Shown here piece by piece: positions 23,271 to 36,600 of a stretch of 64,000 nucleotides of DNA; the stretch's first letter is position 1; every line of letters begins with the position of its first letter. The position numbers and the translations under genes were made by a program. The stretch spans positions 124,001 to 188,000 of the forward strand of contig NEEC01000027.1 in assembly GCA_002189035.1 (NCBI GenBank). The letters are read 5' to 3'. The notes under the pieces were generated by a model. The model was not told the DNA's origin, did no database searches, and saw nothing but the letters and a program-made list of their open reading frames with translations. Source of the DNA: Utricularia gibba (taxonomy: Eukaryota > Streptophyta > Magnoliopsida > Lamiales > Lentibulariaceae).

Positions 23271-24676
23271 GGATGGCTGGCTGCGGATCGGTTTACATCA
23301 CTGCAAATGGAGAGCAGCTGGTAGGCGGGCATGGGCGAGCTGGTGGTAGAAGAAAGCCACAGAGTCGATGAGAACACCACAAACATACACACACGCATTA
23401 GGAGGAGTAATGAACGAAGGGTACAGTGGAAAAAAATCCCCCAAACAATGAATGTGCTTTGGTTGCTCTTAACAGGACTCATGAAAAAAACAATTTAATT
23501 TTACAAGGGAAAAGTTGTTGGAAGGGGGGGAGTGGGTGAATTCTATATAATCTGGGCGTTTGGCCTCTGGGTAATAACAAACTGGCTGCTGCAGTAATAA
23601 TTGAAATTGTAAGCATTGACGGACGGGCGGGCGAGCGGGACACCCCGGAAGCGGGGAATTCATCTCGTCCTCTCTCTCTCTCTCTCTCTCTCTCGGATCC
23701 ACCGCATCAACAACTAAACCTCGCCCAAGCCAAACCTACTTCCAGACCATGCCCAGATTTACCCCTCCCTAGATGACCCCTTTGCTCTTTCCTTCCGTTT
23801 CCCACATTCGTCCCTTGATCCTTTCCTCCGGTGTTGGTTGTTGTCGCCGCTGCTTTCGATTGCGCTGCTCCTTAGGGAACTTACTCATCTGCTGTCGTTG
23901 AACGAACCGCTTCTGCTTCTCTCCCACACCCTGGGAGATCCTGGGGCGCCTTCACCCGCTTATTTATTGCGGAACGGAAATGGCGAGGCAAGCTCGCGGT
24001 TAGCTGCGAGGTTTGTTCTGCTTATTCCAGGATCTAAAGATGGGTTCAAGGAATGAGACTTATGTTGGGGGTTTCTTTTTCCTTTTCATTTTTTTTTTTC
24101 TTGAAGCTCATTGCCTAGTTCATGAGTTTGATTCTATATTGTGCTGTTGTTTGAATTACAGTGAGTCCCTAGGACTGGGTAACTCTCGGTTCTGGAAAGC
24201 GAGTGCCTTTTTTTTGTTTTTGGAAGTTGTGTTATCCTCAAGGCTCTTACTTTTTAGGATGTGAGCCTTCTTATAATTCTTCCCAAGATCGACTCCGTAT
24301 TGAAGGTTCATAGTATTGCGTGAATTTGGAAGGCTCTGACCACTAGGACTACCATATTGCTCTATGAGGTCGTTCTCTTGTTGATCGAATTCTTATAGTC
24401 ACATTTAGGGATTGTTTCCACGCAATGAAGCGTAAAAGAGGGAAGAGTAGAATTATGCGCAGAACTCCGAACTTTTAAATATTAATGGGCACCATCTTCC
24501 GCAATTTACCACTGTTTTATACAGTTTTCATACCATTGATGCCTTTTACAAGGATTACATGCTGTGACCTGGGTACTAATTATGTTCTTTAATTTTCTGA
24601 CATTGGCTATGAACCCACAACATCCTTTTAGGTGGAGCATTGAGGGAATGCTCTTGGGAGAATTCAGGGGACGAGC
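23271..24676. other. Promoter and untranslated leader of the capping enzyme gene
   Basis: No protein-coding frame is recognised. A pure TC microsatellite sits at 23671-23694, as often seen in plant 5' UTRs. The rest, T-rich from 24060 on, probably contains a leader intron ending shortly before the start codon at 24677. Confidence 0.4.
23671..23694 (+). repeat. (TC)12 microsatellite
   Basis: Twelve uninterrupted TC units, upstream of the capping enzyme start codon. Confidence 0.95.
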
Positions 24677-27600
24677 ATGGATTTGAATGCCTCTCCTGAA
24701 CCAGAGGAGGATGAAGTGTTATTACCTGAAACTCTGTCTGAAGAAGATCATTCGCATGAAGAAATACTAACCTACAATGAACATGTGGAGCAGGAATCTG
24801 CCGTCCAGATTTCACGAAGGGTAGCACCTTGTACTATTATTTTGAATCACACACTTGTGTTCCAGTTAGTTTTCTATTTGAGTGAAGGCCATTTTATGCT
24901 AACTTTACAGTTTATAAGACGTGTGTGGTAGACTAGTCTGTGATATTTTTCTTATCATGTACTGTCAATGATGTGTTTTTCACATGCTTCATGCAATTGC
25001 CTCCAGTTATTAGGATAATGAAAATGACTACAATTACCTGTGGTTTTCATTAAAAATCTATTTTCGGTTGTTTCATGCTCATATTATCTTTTTGTTTTCT
25101 TCCTCCCCCTTGTGTCACAGGAGCGGGACGAAAGGACTCAAAGAATGAGGAGACAGCGTCCTGATGAAAGACAATCCTATGAATATTATCCAAATCAACA
25201 GCATAGTGGGTTTCAAGGGAAAAGACAGAAATTTAATAGCAGGCTTCCGCCAGGTACATGAATCCCTACTTCCATTATCCTAGTACGTGTTTGTTGGAGA
25301 ATCATATAGATGTTATTTAATGTGTTTATGCTTTTCTTCTCAAGTATAGGGTTTATCCGTCGAACCTCCTCATTGTCTGTGGCGCCAAAAGTTGCATTGT
25401 CTTTTGATATGATAATATGGACAGTGTTTTCTGTTTATCCCATGTTTTTTAACGGTGTTAGAGTACTTGAACATGTTTAGTATCGATGGTCTTTTATACC
25501 TTTGAATTCTTGTATGCACTGGACACCCCTTTCTGCATTTCCAGGTTGGCTAGACTGCCCTCCGTGTGGACAGGAAATAGGATGCTTGATTCCTTCAAAG
25601 GTGCCTCTGGGGGAATCATTCAATTCTGATGTCCCTCCCGGTAGAAGATACTCTTTCAGGCAGGTTCTCCATCAACACCGAGTTTTCAGTCGAAAGGTGA
25701 GTGGAACCAGTGCCTACGTAAGGGCTGTTGTCCCATTGGCTTTGAATGTGAGGAAATATGAAAGTGCATCTATAAAGCCAGGTCTTTTCTCATGCTGTCT
25801 GGAGTTTTCTACCTGAACATTGTTACACCTAAAGAATGACAATATTTTGTAGGTTGACTCTTTTCAGTGTCTTAGTTGTGATCTTGTCTGTCTCTCAGAG
25901 CTTTTGAGAGTTTATGCTTACATGTGAATTTTTTGGCTTATTAAAAAAAATTAATTTGGAAGGTGAACCATATTTTTGTGATTAAAACCCATAAACTCTT
26001 TTAGCATCTTGAATGTCCTGAGCAGTGATAGTGTTACTACTTAGCCCTTTTGTGCAATTTCCTAATCAAATAGTAATATTAAAATTGCTCAACATTATCA
26101 GATTGGCTTGGTGATTGATCTTACAAATTCAAGTAGATATTATTCTCCAGATGACTGGAAGAAAGAAGGCATTAAGTATGTTAAGGTAATCCATTTGTAA
26201 TCTCTCGCTTCCTATAATGCATCATTTTTTATATGGTATTTTTGTTTAATGGGTGCATGTGTTTCAGATTCCGTGCAGGGGCCGTGATGCAGTGCCTGAA
26301 AATCGTGATGTGAATGCTTTTTGTTATGAGGTATGTGAAATTGTCCATCGCATTATCCTGTGGAACTCATTTATGTATCTTTGTGATAAGGGTGATGTTG
26401 GTTTTATGATAAATCCTTGTCAATTTCATTTTCACAAGTAAACATTTTGCATTGACCTGGGTCTTTCGTTTGTGGTTGGACATTTGTGGGAATAAAATGT
26501 GAAGGAAAATTGAACACTGTATTGCATGCTGTCATCAATGCACAGCATTTTTTTTTCATAAAATTTGCAATGCTCCCTAAGTTCTTTTTTGGTGTCAAGA
26601 CTTTTCCTCATCACCATCATTTTCGGATGAGGAACCTGAAGTTATTCTTTGAACCAGGTCTCCCAATTCCTTTCACGCCATAAACAGCCAAAAAAGTATA
26701 TCCTTGTTCATTGCACTCATGGTCACAATCGTACTGGGTATATGATCGTTCATTATCTCATGCGTACACTGCCTGTATCTGTCACTCAGGTTAGCATCCT
26801 TTATATTAACTAATGACTTGGGCATGCCTGAGATTTTCTCCTCCTGCACAGGCGATAAAAATCTTTTCTGATGCACGGCCTCCAGGGATTTACAAGCCCG
26901 AGTATGTTGATGCATTGTACAATTTTTATCATGAAAGCAAGCCAGATACGTTTGTTTGCCCACTTACCCCAGAATGGAAAAGAACTTCTGTACTTGATCT
27001 GAATGGTGATGCCATTCCAGATGATGATGATGATGAGGATGGATTATCTACGGCTCTGCTAAATGTTGGTGTTTCTTTTCTCCGGTTCTGTCAGAGAGAA
27101 ACAATTTCTCTTTTATCTTTCTTATTTCTTAGTTACAATGTGGTATTGTGATGGGCTGTGCACATTAACCTATGCATATAATTCCTTCAGGAGACACATG
27201 ATTCACAGATGCTCATGACAAACGATGATGTCTTGGGGGATCCAATCCCTAGCGAGCATCAATTGGCGATGCAGCAATTCTGCTATCAATCTATGAAGTT
27301 GCCTCTAGGGGTTGGCGTTTCTCTTCTTTTCTTTTTGTTAGTTTTAATGTGAGCTAACTTTCTTAGCTCATATAATAATTCATTTATCTGTTCTCTGAAA
27401 ACACTTTGCGGTGGATGCGTTCATCTCATGAATGCAATAAGATTTTTTCTAGTACAATGGTAGTTGCTTCATTGTGACATAGTTTTTTTTTATTCATACA
27501 GCACAGGGGATACCAATTTCCTGGCTCTCATCCTGTTTCCCTTAGCAGGTTTGTTGGATCCCCCATAATCTGAAATCAGAATATATACATGTGATTTTGA

Positions 27601-29969
27601 TTCAGAAAGAAACTTTATATTTTTCAAGAAACAACAGCTTTGATCACGCATTATTAAATAAAGAGTGTTGATTTGGATTGGCAGCCACTATGTAAAATTC
27701 TTTCACTTTTTTAATGATATCTAAATTTGTAAATTTGGTTAATTCAGCAGTTTGGGAAGAAGACTGTATGCTGTTGTTTCTTTAATATTTATGTGCATGT
27801 AGGGACAATTTACAGTTATTAAGACAGCGGTATTACTATGCAACATGGAAAGCTGATGGAACGAGATATATGATGCTCATCACTTTAGATGGTTGCTACT
27901 TGATAGATAGGCAATTCAATTTTCGGAGGGTCCAAATGCGATTTCCATGCAGGCAGGTTAATGAAGTATGTGCCGCTCTTAGAAATATTTGTTTGTATCC
28001 AGAAGCTGTACTAATATTTATAGCATTAATACTGTCTTAGAAAATTTGACATCCTTGAAACGTGTTTAGAAGGGAATGTCCGAGAGGTTGTACCATCATT
28101 TTACATTGCTCGATGGGGAGATGATCATTGATACGATGCCTGATTCACAAAAGCAAGAACGAAGGTACTTGATTTATGACATGATGGTCATTAATCAGGT
28201 ACCCATCGTAGAGGTAGCATTTGAATCATCTGCTTGAGTAACCCTTGTTCTTTGAGTTTTTGCTTATTTGATGATTTATTCAAGTTTTTCATTCATTGCC
28301 AATACTTTTGGGGGGTTTGTGTCAGAAAAACTTCGTGCTGAAATACAATTTTGTGGCAGCCGTTGCTGTTACAATTTTTCAATGCACAAACTATCATGAC
28401 AGGCTGCTACTGTTTCTTCATTGAACATATTCGGATATTCTTCTTCTTATCCTTCATTGATTGACTTTATTCTTTCATTTTAAATTATGAATCTGGGTGT
28501 TTACTATATTTGATATTTCACAAAGAAATGTGTTCAAGACAATTTTAGAGAACGTGACTAATGATTCATCCAACTTTTACTGGTTATGATTATCGATTTC
28601 TTAATGATTGAATGCTACATTTTTGCCCTCATAACTTGTGGTTTTTTTTTTATCTAAATTGATTTGCTTTCATTCAGCGACCCTTCTATGAACGTTGGAA
28701 AATGCTTGAGAAGGAAATCATTGAGCCACGGAATTTTGAAAGACAGCATATTCATCATAGCCAAAATCCATACTATAGATATGACTTGGAACCTTTCAGG
28801 GTTAGAGTTCACGACTTTGTATTTATTCCTCTTTTTTGCCCGTATTTCACTATTTTGTGGTCTTCCTTCACCACCATCACCCCTCTCCACCCCTAAATTT
28901 CTAGTGATATCTCATGTATAGGTGAGAAGAAAAGACTTTTGGTTGCTCTCTACGGTAACTAAACTTCTGAAGGGCTTCATTCCAAAGCTCTCGCATGGTG
29001 CTGACGGCCTAATCTTTCAGGTGCTTGTTTATTGGAAAACGAAGCTGTAGTACCATCTTATCTTCATTAGTCTCTCTTTTTTTTTTTTGGCAATGCGATA
29101 TGACAATTCCCGAGGTGACCTATTTTTAGTTTCATTTTTTCCTTTAGTATTTGTTGGTTAGACTGTGATCTTGCAATTTGAAATGCTGGTTGTGCATGGT
29201 TCTGTGTGGCAGGGTTGGGATGATCCGTATGTCCCTAGAACACACGAGGGCCTCTTGAAGTGGAAATATCCCGAAATGAACTCAGTTGATTTTCTTTTCG
29301 AGGTTTGTTAAGTCAATGGGGCTTGTGATCTCATACTATCATGGATAGTCATTTTCCCCCTCTCAAACAGGAAGATGAGAATCGCCAGTCACTTTCCCTC
29401 CTGTCTGGCGGAAAGAAGAAAGTGATGGAAGAATATAATAATCGAATTGTTTTTCCAGGTCCCTTTTTTTTTTTTTGTACATCTGATCTGGTGGTTCATT
29501 TCCAACTCTCCAAGTTGACATCTTCAGGCTGTTGTAGTCTGAAGTCATATGATTGAATCTCGCACACTGCTGCTATGATAATTTTCTCCATCTATTTGAC
29601 CATTTTTATTAGTTTTACAGATGGTTCTGAAGCATCTACATTTTCTGGTAAGATCATCGAGTGCTCTTGGAATTCCGAGGAAGAGGTATGGGTTTGTATG
29701 AGGGTCAGAACAGATAAAGGTGCACCGAATGAATTTAACACCTACAGGAAGGTATGATCAGAACACTGCTGTTGTAATATGTTGCGCATACAATGTCAGA
29801 GACTTTACTTGGAGTTGCTTTTCAAAAGGTCATGAAAAGTATCAAGGACAACATTACGGAGGAAATATTGTTAGGCGAGATAAACGAGATCATCCGGCTG
29901 CCAATGTACGCAGATAGAATTCAGAATGAAAGCAAAGCCCACCAGCATACTTCCTCACACCGTAGATGA
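24677..29969 (+). CDS. mRNA capping enzyme (RNA 5'-triphosphatase / guanylyltransferase)
   Basis: A bifunctional nuclear enzyme: it removes the gamma-phosphate from nascent mRNA, then transfers GMP to form the cap. Seventeen exons, 24677-24820 to 29829-29969, join without frame error to 688 residues. An acidic then Arg-rich N-terminus (MDLNASPEPEEDE) precedes the triphosphatase domain with the cysteine-phosphatase loop HCTHGHNRTG at 26708-26737. The guanylyltransferase domain has the GMP-accepting lysine in KADGTR (about 27852) and motifs FTLLDGEM, RRYLIYDMM, DGLIFQ and LLKWKYP. The C-terminal OB-fold part includes SFLV-equivalent strands and ends IRLPMYADRIQNESKA with a short extension. Metazoan-type domain order, as in Arabidopsis ARCP1. 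The donors of exons 7 and 8 are the non-canonical-looking GTTGGT and GTTGGC. Confidence 0.96.
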
Positions 29970-30465
29970 TGATGGCAGAGGATTCAGTGACTGCAGCCAC
30001 CTCCCAAGTTCTTCGCTAGTTCATGGAGCTGGCTGTTCCTGGTAGAAGTTTTACTTGCTTACTTCTCAGTTTCATAGTGGGATTAGCCAGCATTAGGAGC
30101 TAGCTTCTCCGCCTTCAGTCTTCTCTCTTGTATAATAAATGCTGCTTCGTCTCTCTGTCGCATCAGCTCTCTTCTTGTCTTTGGTTGATTCATGTGTAGG
30201 CAGGCGCTTAGGATGAATCCGTTGTGAATATATGCAAGATTTGCCCTCGAATTGCTTGCCCTTTTTGCACATCCTTGTCTGTAGGAATGGTATCCACCCA
30301 AACAAGACATAAGAAGAGGACCAACAGACGGACAAAAGCATACAATGTAATGTGGGTGGGCTTATTTGGTAGTGGCGCAACAGGGCAATTCATTGTATCT
30401 TGGAACAAATGGAAGAAAACTAAATGGCAGATCACATGGCACCAAAATCCAACCAATTCTCTTCT
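29970..30465. other. Convergent 3' flanks
   Basis: 3' UTR region shared by the capping enzyme (+) and SQD2 (-). Small open frames on both strands have no protein character. Confidence 0.4.
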
Positions 30466-32863
30466 TCACATTCCGATGGCAGGAACATGGAAGAAACGAC
30501 GGAAGAGCCACTGGAACGGCTGCAGGAACTCTGCTTTCTTCCTCCTCCAGAACCATATTGCAGCATTGTAGTTCTCATTGCGTATCTTCCTTGTTGCAGC
30601 CTTCCAATCGTACTTCTCGGTTTCCGCACGAGCTGCCTTTCCGATGGCTTCTCTTAGCTCTTTGTCATGCAGGAGGGGCATCAGCTTTCTGAGGCAGTCC
30701 TCAAGATCTCCTGGGTTGAACAGGTACCCAGTCTTCCCTTGCTGTTCCTCAGGTATGATGTCGGGGATTCCACCGGCACGTGCAGCAACCACCGGGAGCC
30801 CCGAGGACATTGCCTCCAGAACCACAAGCCCGAGAGTCTCAGATTCTGATGGCATCACGAAAGCATCTCCACTCGCATACGCCTGCGAAAGCTCTTCTCC
30901 TTGCAACATCCCAGTGAACACTGCCGGCATGTCAGTGAACAGTTGCTCCAGCTCCGGCCTGTGGAAGAGATCAACAATACATACAATGCTTGTTTAGGAT
31001 TTTGACAGTATCTGATGGACAGATGGAAGGATATTGCAGGTACCTACCTGTAAGGGCCGTCGCCTATGAAGGCAATTCGTGCTTCAGGCAGCCTGCTCAT
31101 CACCCTGTTCCAAGAAAACGTCCACCATGTTTTAATAGATGGAGAAGCCCGTTCCTGGGATACAAGAAACTTACCCCTTCAAGAAATCCAAGCTCTTCTC
31201 AACCCCAAGACGTCCCACGTGAACTATCAATGGCTTTTCTGGTTCGCCGCCACTGGTGGTGGAAGTGAACCATCAGTCAACTGAAGTGAATGCCACAAGT
31301 TGGCTCGAGTTACAGAGAGCGATGTGCCTCACCTTAATCTCATTCTCATTTCATGAGTTCGAAACCGAGGGTGGAAGCTCTCTGAATCAACACCCTTATT
31401 CCAAAGGCGTATCCGGTTGGCTGAAATTCCATAAAAGGAAAAATGACAACATTCTTATAGAAAATTGGATCCCGGTGTTCCAAGATGAGGGCTTGGATCC
31501 ATATTTCACCTGTTGTCACTTGCTCTGCCTCAAGATCCTTTCCAATCGCAGCCGAAGGCACCAGGGTAAGGTCAGCGGAACCATGTAAAAATTCTGGTGA
31601 ATAATCCAATACGTTTAGGCATTACAATCAGGATAAAAGAACCCTGCCAACAAGATTATGATCACATCACATACTAATGATCCACCACATCGGCTTGACG
31701 AGCCAGCTCCAGGTGTATCTGGGGATATATCTGCAGGTTCATCAGCCATTAGGTATCGATCATGCAGATTTGAAAACTAAGAAGCGCAAAAGAATGGAGC
31801 TCAATCATCAATGAATATCTGCACATACACAGGGACATGGGTATGATACGACATCACTAGAGGAACTGAAAGCATCTTTGCAATGACAAGAGCGCCAAAA
31901 ACCTGTAGAAACATTTGTGGTCATTGATAGGGAGATAACCGAGGCTAGGAAATAAAGGCAGAGTGTGTACCATGATTCCAGGAGATGAGGCATGTATAAT
32001 GTCTGGCTTGAATTGAGCAACTGCTGAGATTATTCTTGGACTGAGCGCAAGCGAGAGTGGAACCTTTTGATACCAGGGACAAGGGAAGCTGCCGATAACA
32101 ATTCAGTTAGCGCTAAAGCATAGAGGCAACCACAAGATTCTGCCTGGAAAAAAAAGTAAGTTACCTTCTCGAGCCAATTAGCTTCGCACCGTAGAATTCC
32201 TGAGGCACCCCTTCATGCGTTGTGACCACCATGACCTGCATAAAAGACCCATGACGTGAAATTGCCATGAATATCGTGCATAATACACTTACTTAGCAAG
32301 ACAAAAAAAGAAGAATGTCGGCTATGGAAGCATACCTCATCACCCATTTCTCGTAAATATTTGATGAAGTTCTGGAACCTGTTCTTGTATCCGGAGACGT
32401 AGCTGCGTCCATTACAAAAATCCCACATCATGAAAAATTCAAATGCGGGGAGGCATAGTGCTTTCAGAGTATCGGAAACACAGAACTACTGCGGTAACTC
32501 ATCCGCAAGCATCAACATCGTTCATGACCAAAAAAAAGATCTAAAACGCAGATACTAAAAAAACATAACTTGAACCCCAACAAAAGGTTGATTCGCCATT
32601 AACGAATGGAAAACTGAGTCAGAGCATGAAAAGGAAGTTAAAACCGACATCATCAATGGTTTTAGCGGGTAAAAAGAAAGAAAAAAATGTGTATGTATAT
32701 AACTTTGACAAACTTACGCAAAGGGTGATGGCTCAACAAATAGAGCAATTCGCCTAGGCCTGGAAGTGACCTCAGATTCAAGAACTGCGGGAGGGTTCTC
32801 CTCCTCCACCTCCCCTACTTTACCGTACTCAGCAAGGGTCATCCTCGGAGTAAACCAATGGAT
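30466..32863 (-). CDS. SQD2: Sulfoquinovosyltransferase SQD2 (sulfolipid synthase)
   Basis: Plastid-envelope GT4 glycosyltransferase that moves sulfoquinovose from UDP-sulfoquinovose to diacylglycerol, the last step of sulfolipid synthesis. Exons in minus order: 32718-32863, 32336-32402, 32165-32235, 31970-32088, 31829-31902, 31675-31730, 31510-31593, 31333-31420, 31175-31252, 31048-31104, 30466-30958; all join in frame. Visible motifs are RPRRIALFVEPSPFAYVSGY, KPDIIHASSPGIMVFGALVI, SYHTHVPVYIPRYTWSW, ADLTLVPSAAIGKDLEA, LIVHVGRLGVEKSLDFL and the GT4 nucleotide-binding motif FVMPSESETLGLVVLEAMSS. The transit-peptide exon upstream of 32863 is not resolved. A Ser/Arg-rich open frame starting at 33053 (MAPRDTPNHQRFSLYYRPP) is a candidate but no clean junction links it. 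Confidence 0.95.
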
Positions 32864-33621
32864 CTAAAACAAATCCCAGGAACCCCCAATTACGACTGTG
32901 CTTCGACAACGCGTATACTAAGTAGGCTTAGAGAGGAGTGAAGCAAGACCCAGTAGAATGCAGGGTGACTAAGAAAACAGAAAGATTGCGTGGGAGGGGA
33001 GGCCGATAGTAGAGAGAAAAACGTTGATGATTGGGAGTATCCCGCGGGGCCATATATAATATCTCCCAGCGAGTGGAATTCGGAAAGCATATTCTTTTTC
33101 TGGTTCCTCGTTGCGGGGACCGCACAGATAGGGCAGGCCAGGGAATGAATAATTGAAGAAGCACATGGCTTCTCCACTCCACAGACTTGCTGATCCTCCT
33201 CTTCCTTGTGGACTTGAACTCCAGCACTCCAATAGCAAAGCATCTCCCGGCATATGCACAAATTAATTAAAAAGCAGATAAGAATATTCTTGGACAATTA
33301 CGGCTTCTGTGTGTGTGGGCAAAAAAACTGCTGTGTCTAGTTTTGTTTGAGGCCAGGGCCAGGGACCGGGAGCTTTGCATTATTATTACAAAGAAATGCA
33401 TTATTGGTACAAATTCATGATCGCCCGGACCAACATTTGAAGAAAATAATAATAAAGAAAACAAAAAAAAAAAGAGTGTTATGATGGAAAGAAATCATCG
33501 CTTCCTTCATGGTGGTGGTGGTGGTGGATGTATTTAAGGGAAGAGTCGAGTAGAGTAGAGAGCGAGCTGAGTGGAGGAAGGCCCACCCCCAAATTGGATC
33601 GCCCGACAGTTCTGCAGGGAA
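32864..33621. other. Divergent region between SQD2 and SCAR, holding the missing SQD2 first exon
   Basis: Should contain the SQD2 transit-peptide exon, its leader intron and both promoters. A pure GGT tract lies at about 33510-33527 and an A-rich block at 33450-33475. Candidate SQD2 start codons are at 33053 and upstream of it; none can be proved from sequence alone. Confidence 0.45.
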
Positions 33622-36600
33622 ATGCCGCTCACCAGATTCCAGATGAGGAGCGAGTACAGCTTATCCGATCCGGAGCTGTACCGCGCCCCGATAAGGATGA
33701 TCCCGAGGCTTTGCTCGAGGGAGTGGCCATGGCCGGATTGGTCGGCGTGCTTCGCCAGCTGGGAGATCTGGCCGAGTGAGTTCGCATTTCATCCAATTCC
33801 TTCACTGCCTCTCCTCCAAGCATTGTTTTCTACTTGTCAGTATGCACGTGAATCTCTGATTTTCAAGATTTTTTTAGGTTTAGGGTTTCTGTCTACTTAT
33901 GCTTTGGCCGCGATTACATACTGATGTATGTTGTGGCGCTCTTGATGTGAGGACGAGGCACTGATTTTTCATTTGTGCTTCTTCAAGGTTTGCCGCAGAA
34001 ATTTTCCATGATCTGCATGAGCAAGTCATGGTGACTGCTGCAAAGGGGCATGACTTGATGATCCGGGTGCAGGAACTTGAGGCAGTGGTGCCTTCCCTCG
34101 AGAGAGCATTTCTTTTCCAGACGGATCATTCCTCTTTCTTCTACAATCCTGGTTTGTGCATTTTCTGATTCTTACCCACTGAGCTCCTTCAATTGTTTTC
34201 TAGGATAAGCTTTTTCATGACAACCTCATTTTGCCGCTACTTTTTTCATTCATGTGGTTAATATTTTTCTCGCATAGTCTTTCAAAACGTCGACCGTTTC
34301 ATCACAGCTTCTCAGCGAGTTGATGTTCATGCATGCAAGCATTTTCTCATTTTATGATTCAGGTGTTGATTGGCATCCCAATTTTAGAGAAAACAAGAAT
34401 CATGTAGCATATGGTGAGATGCCTAGATTCATTATGAATTCCTATGAAGATTGCAGAGGACCTCCTCGGTTATTTCTTCTAGACAAGTATGATGCATTCT
34501 TCACCAGTTTTTTCTCTGTTGCCCCACCTCTGTTCTTTCCAAAACTATATGATTGCCTTTTAGGTATGACATTGGGGGAGCTGGAGCATGCCTAAAACGT
34601 TACACTGATCCCTCCTTTTTTAAAGTAGAAACAAGGAGCAGTACGGATGGCCTGCCAAATAAGAAGGCCAGAAAACCGAAGGTATGTATGGCAATTGAGA
34701 CTGAGCAATGCACATAATTAAGCAGGGCTGAGTTGGCAAAAATCTGTGTTCATAGACAACTTGCATATGTTGCGATGGCAAACTAAACTACTAATTTCTG
34801 TTGTCAATATGGCTACGTTCCATTAGTTTCCCTTGTGATGCTGCCAATAATCCTTTAGTTGACTTCTTGGTCTCATATCAAGCAGAAACGAGGACCACAT
34901 TGGAATAAGGAAGATACAGCTGTTGTTTTAATGCGCTCCAACCCAAAGTGAGATTGTCTTACTTTTTCTGCATATACCTCTTTTTGTAAGATTTTCTAAG
35001 TAGATGGTCGTGTTATTTTGTTTCACACAGACTCCATCAGCTTTTTCTGGAGGAACCAATTGTTAAAACTGTCAACAAGCCAGCTCGTGTAAAACTGAAA
35101 AGGAGGCTTACTGGGTTTCCATTTGATACAAAATCTGGAAGGAGTTACATGGAAAAGTTATTTGTGACTTCTATTGAGGATGAGATGCTCCGTGGAGTCT
35201 CTAGGGGCTGGCCTCTGAGGTTGCCTACTAATGGTCATGGTGAACTTGATCCTGACATACTTGAAGTGAGATCAGTCAGTCCTCTCAGAAAAAGCAGAGA
35301 GAGAATAAAAAGTCATCCGCATCCAGATGAAGCAGGAACTATGCAGAATGAGCTATTGTATGCTAAGAATGATGTTCTTAGTGATAAAACTTGTCAGGAA
35401 CTCACTTCATATACTGCTATGGACGAGAGTAGTGAAACAGACATACATGTAGATGGTGAAAGAAAACAGGGAAGCAGCGTGATTCACATTCCTCTTGACA
35501 TCACCAGTGGGATGGATGATCATCCTGCCGAACCTTCAGCTGTAGAGTTGGAAGGTAAAACAGACCATCACATGCACTTGACGGATGAGTGGACCTCCTC
35601 ATTCTTTGAGCGGAAAATGTCTGTTGCAAACCATGAAAACTTTTTCTCCCAGCCACCGGATTCTCAGGCTACCACTAGCTTAGGTATGTATGAAGAGGGG
35701 AGCGATGCAACAAGAAATTCTAAGTCTTTGTCTATTGAAGTGAAAAGGATATCAGTCAGGAGTTCATTTACAGAAAGACAAGATGCATTTGCCCTTGAAA
35801 TGATTGATAAAATTTCGGCAGATGAGGTACTAGAATCTTCAACTTCCCATGATAGCCATTTGAGTGGTGCCACACTTAACAGTAACGGGCACAATGTTGA
35901 GCTGCTGGATATGGTCTCGCATAGCAATGATCCTAGGTATAGTTTACCACATTCTGATTCAGGAGAAGTTTCTAGTGAGCCTCAGTCTAAGGGATACACG
36001 TCAAATGAAGTAGCTTCTGTCTTACAGTACACTGAAAAGGGGAGTGGCCTCATCTTGGACCCTTCTAAAAACAGGAGCACTAAAACGCAGTTGCAAGCTA
36101 AGTCTCGCACACTGAACGAATCAAATTCTGTTAATTCACCCAGTGCATTTATAGTTTCTGAGTATAATTCAGTTTCATCAAGCTCTCAGTCACTTCATGA
36201 GGATAAGTACGACCAAGAGGTTGTGAGACCAATGAAGAGCATTTTCTTGTCAAAAACTTGTGATGTTCTTCATCAGAGTTTAGATGATGATGAAGAAAGA
36301 ATTCTTTCCTCTAATACGGAAGCAGGGGCATTTGGTGATGATATTCATCAAGGGTGTTCTGTAACAATACCTAGCAAGGGCACAGAGGCAGGCTGTGATG
36401 ACAGTAATACACAATTACAAGTCTGTATGGGAGAAAGGCAGGAAAATGTGTCTGATTCTGAGGGTTTGGATGCTGTCTCTGCTTCTCAGGATTTATTTCC
36501 CTGCATTCCCGAGGTCTCTGTTGGGAAAGATTCATTGGAATCCTGTTCAACACATTCAGAAATTGAGTCTAACAGTTTCCACAGTAAGCAGATTGACTCC

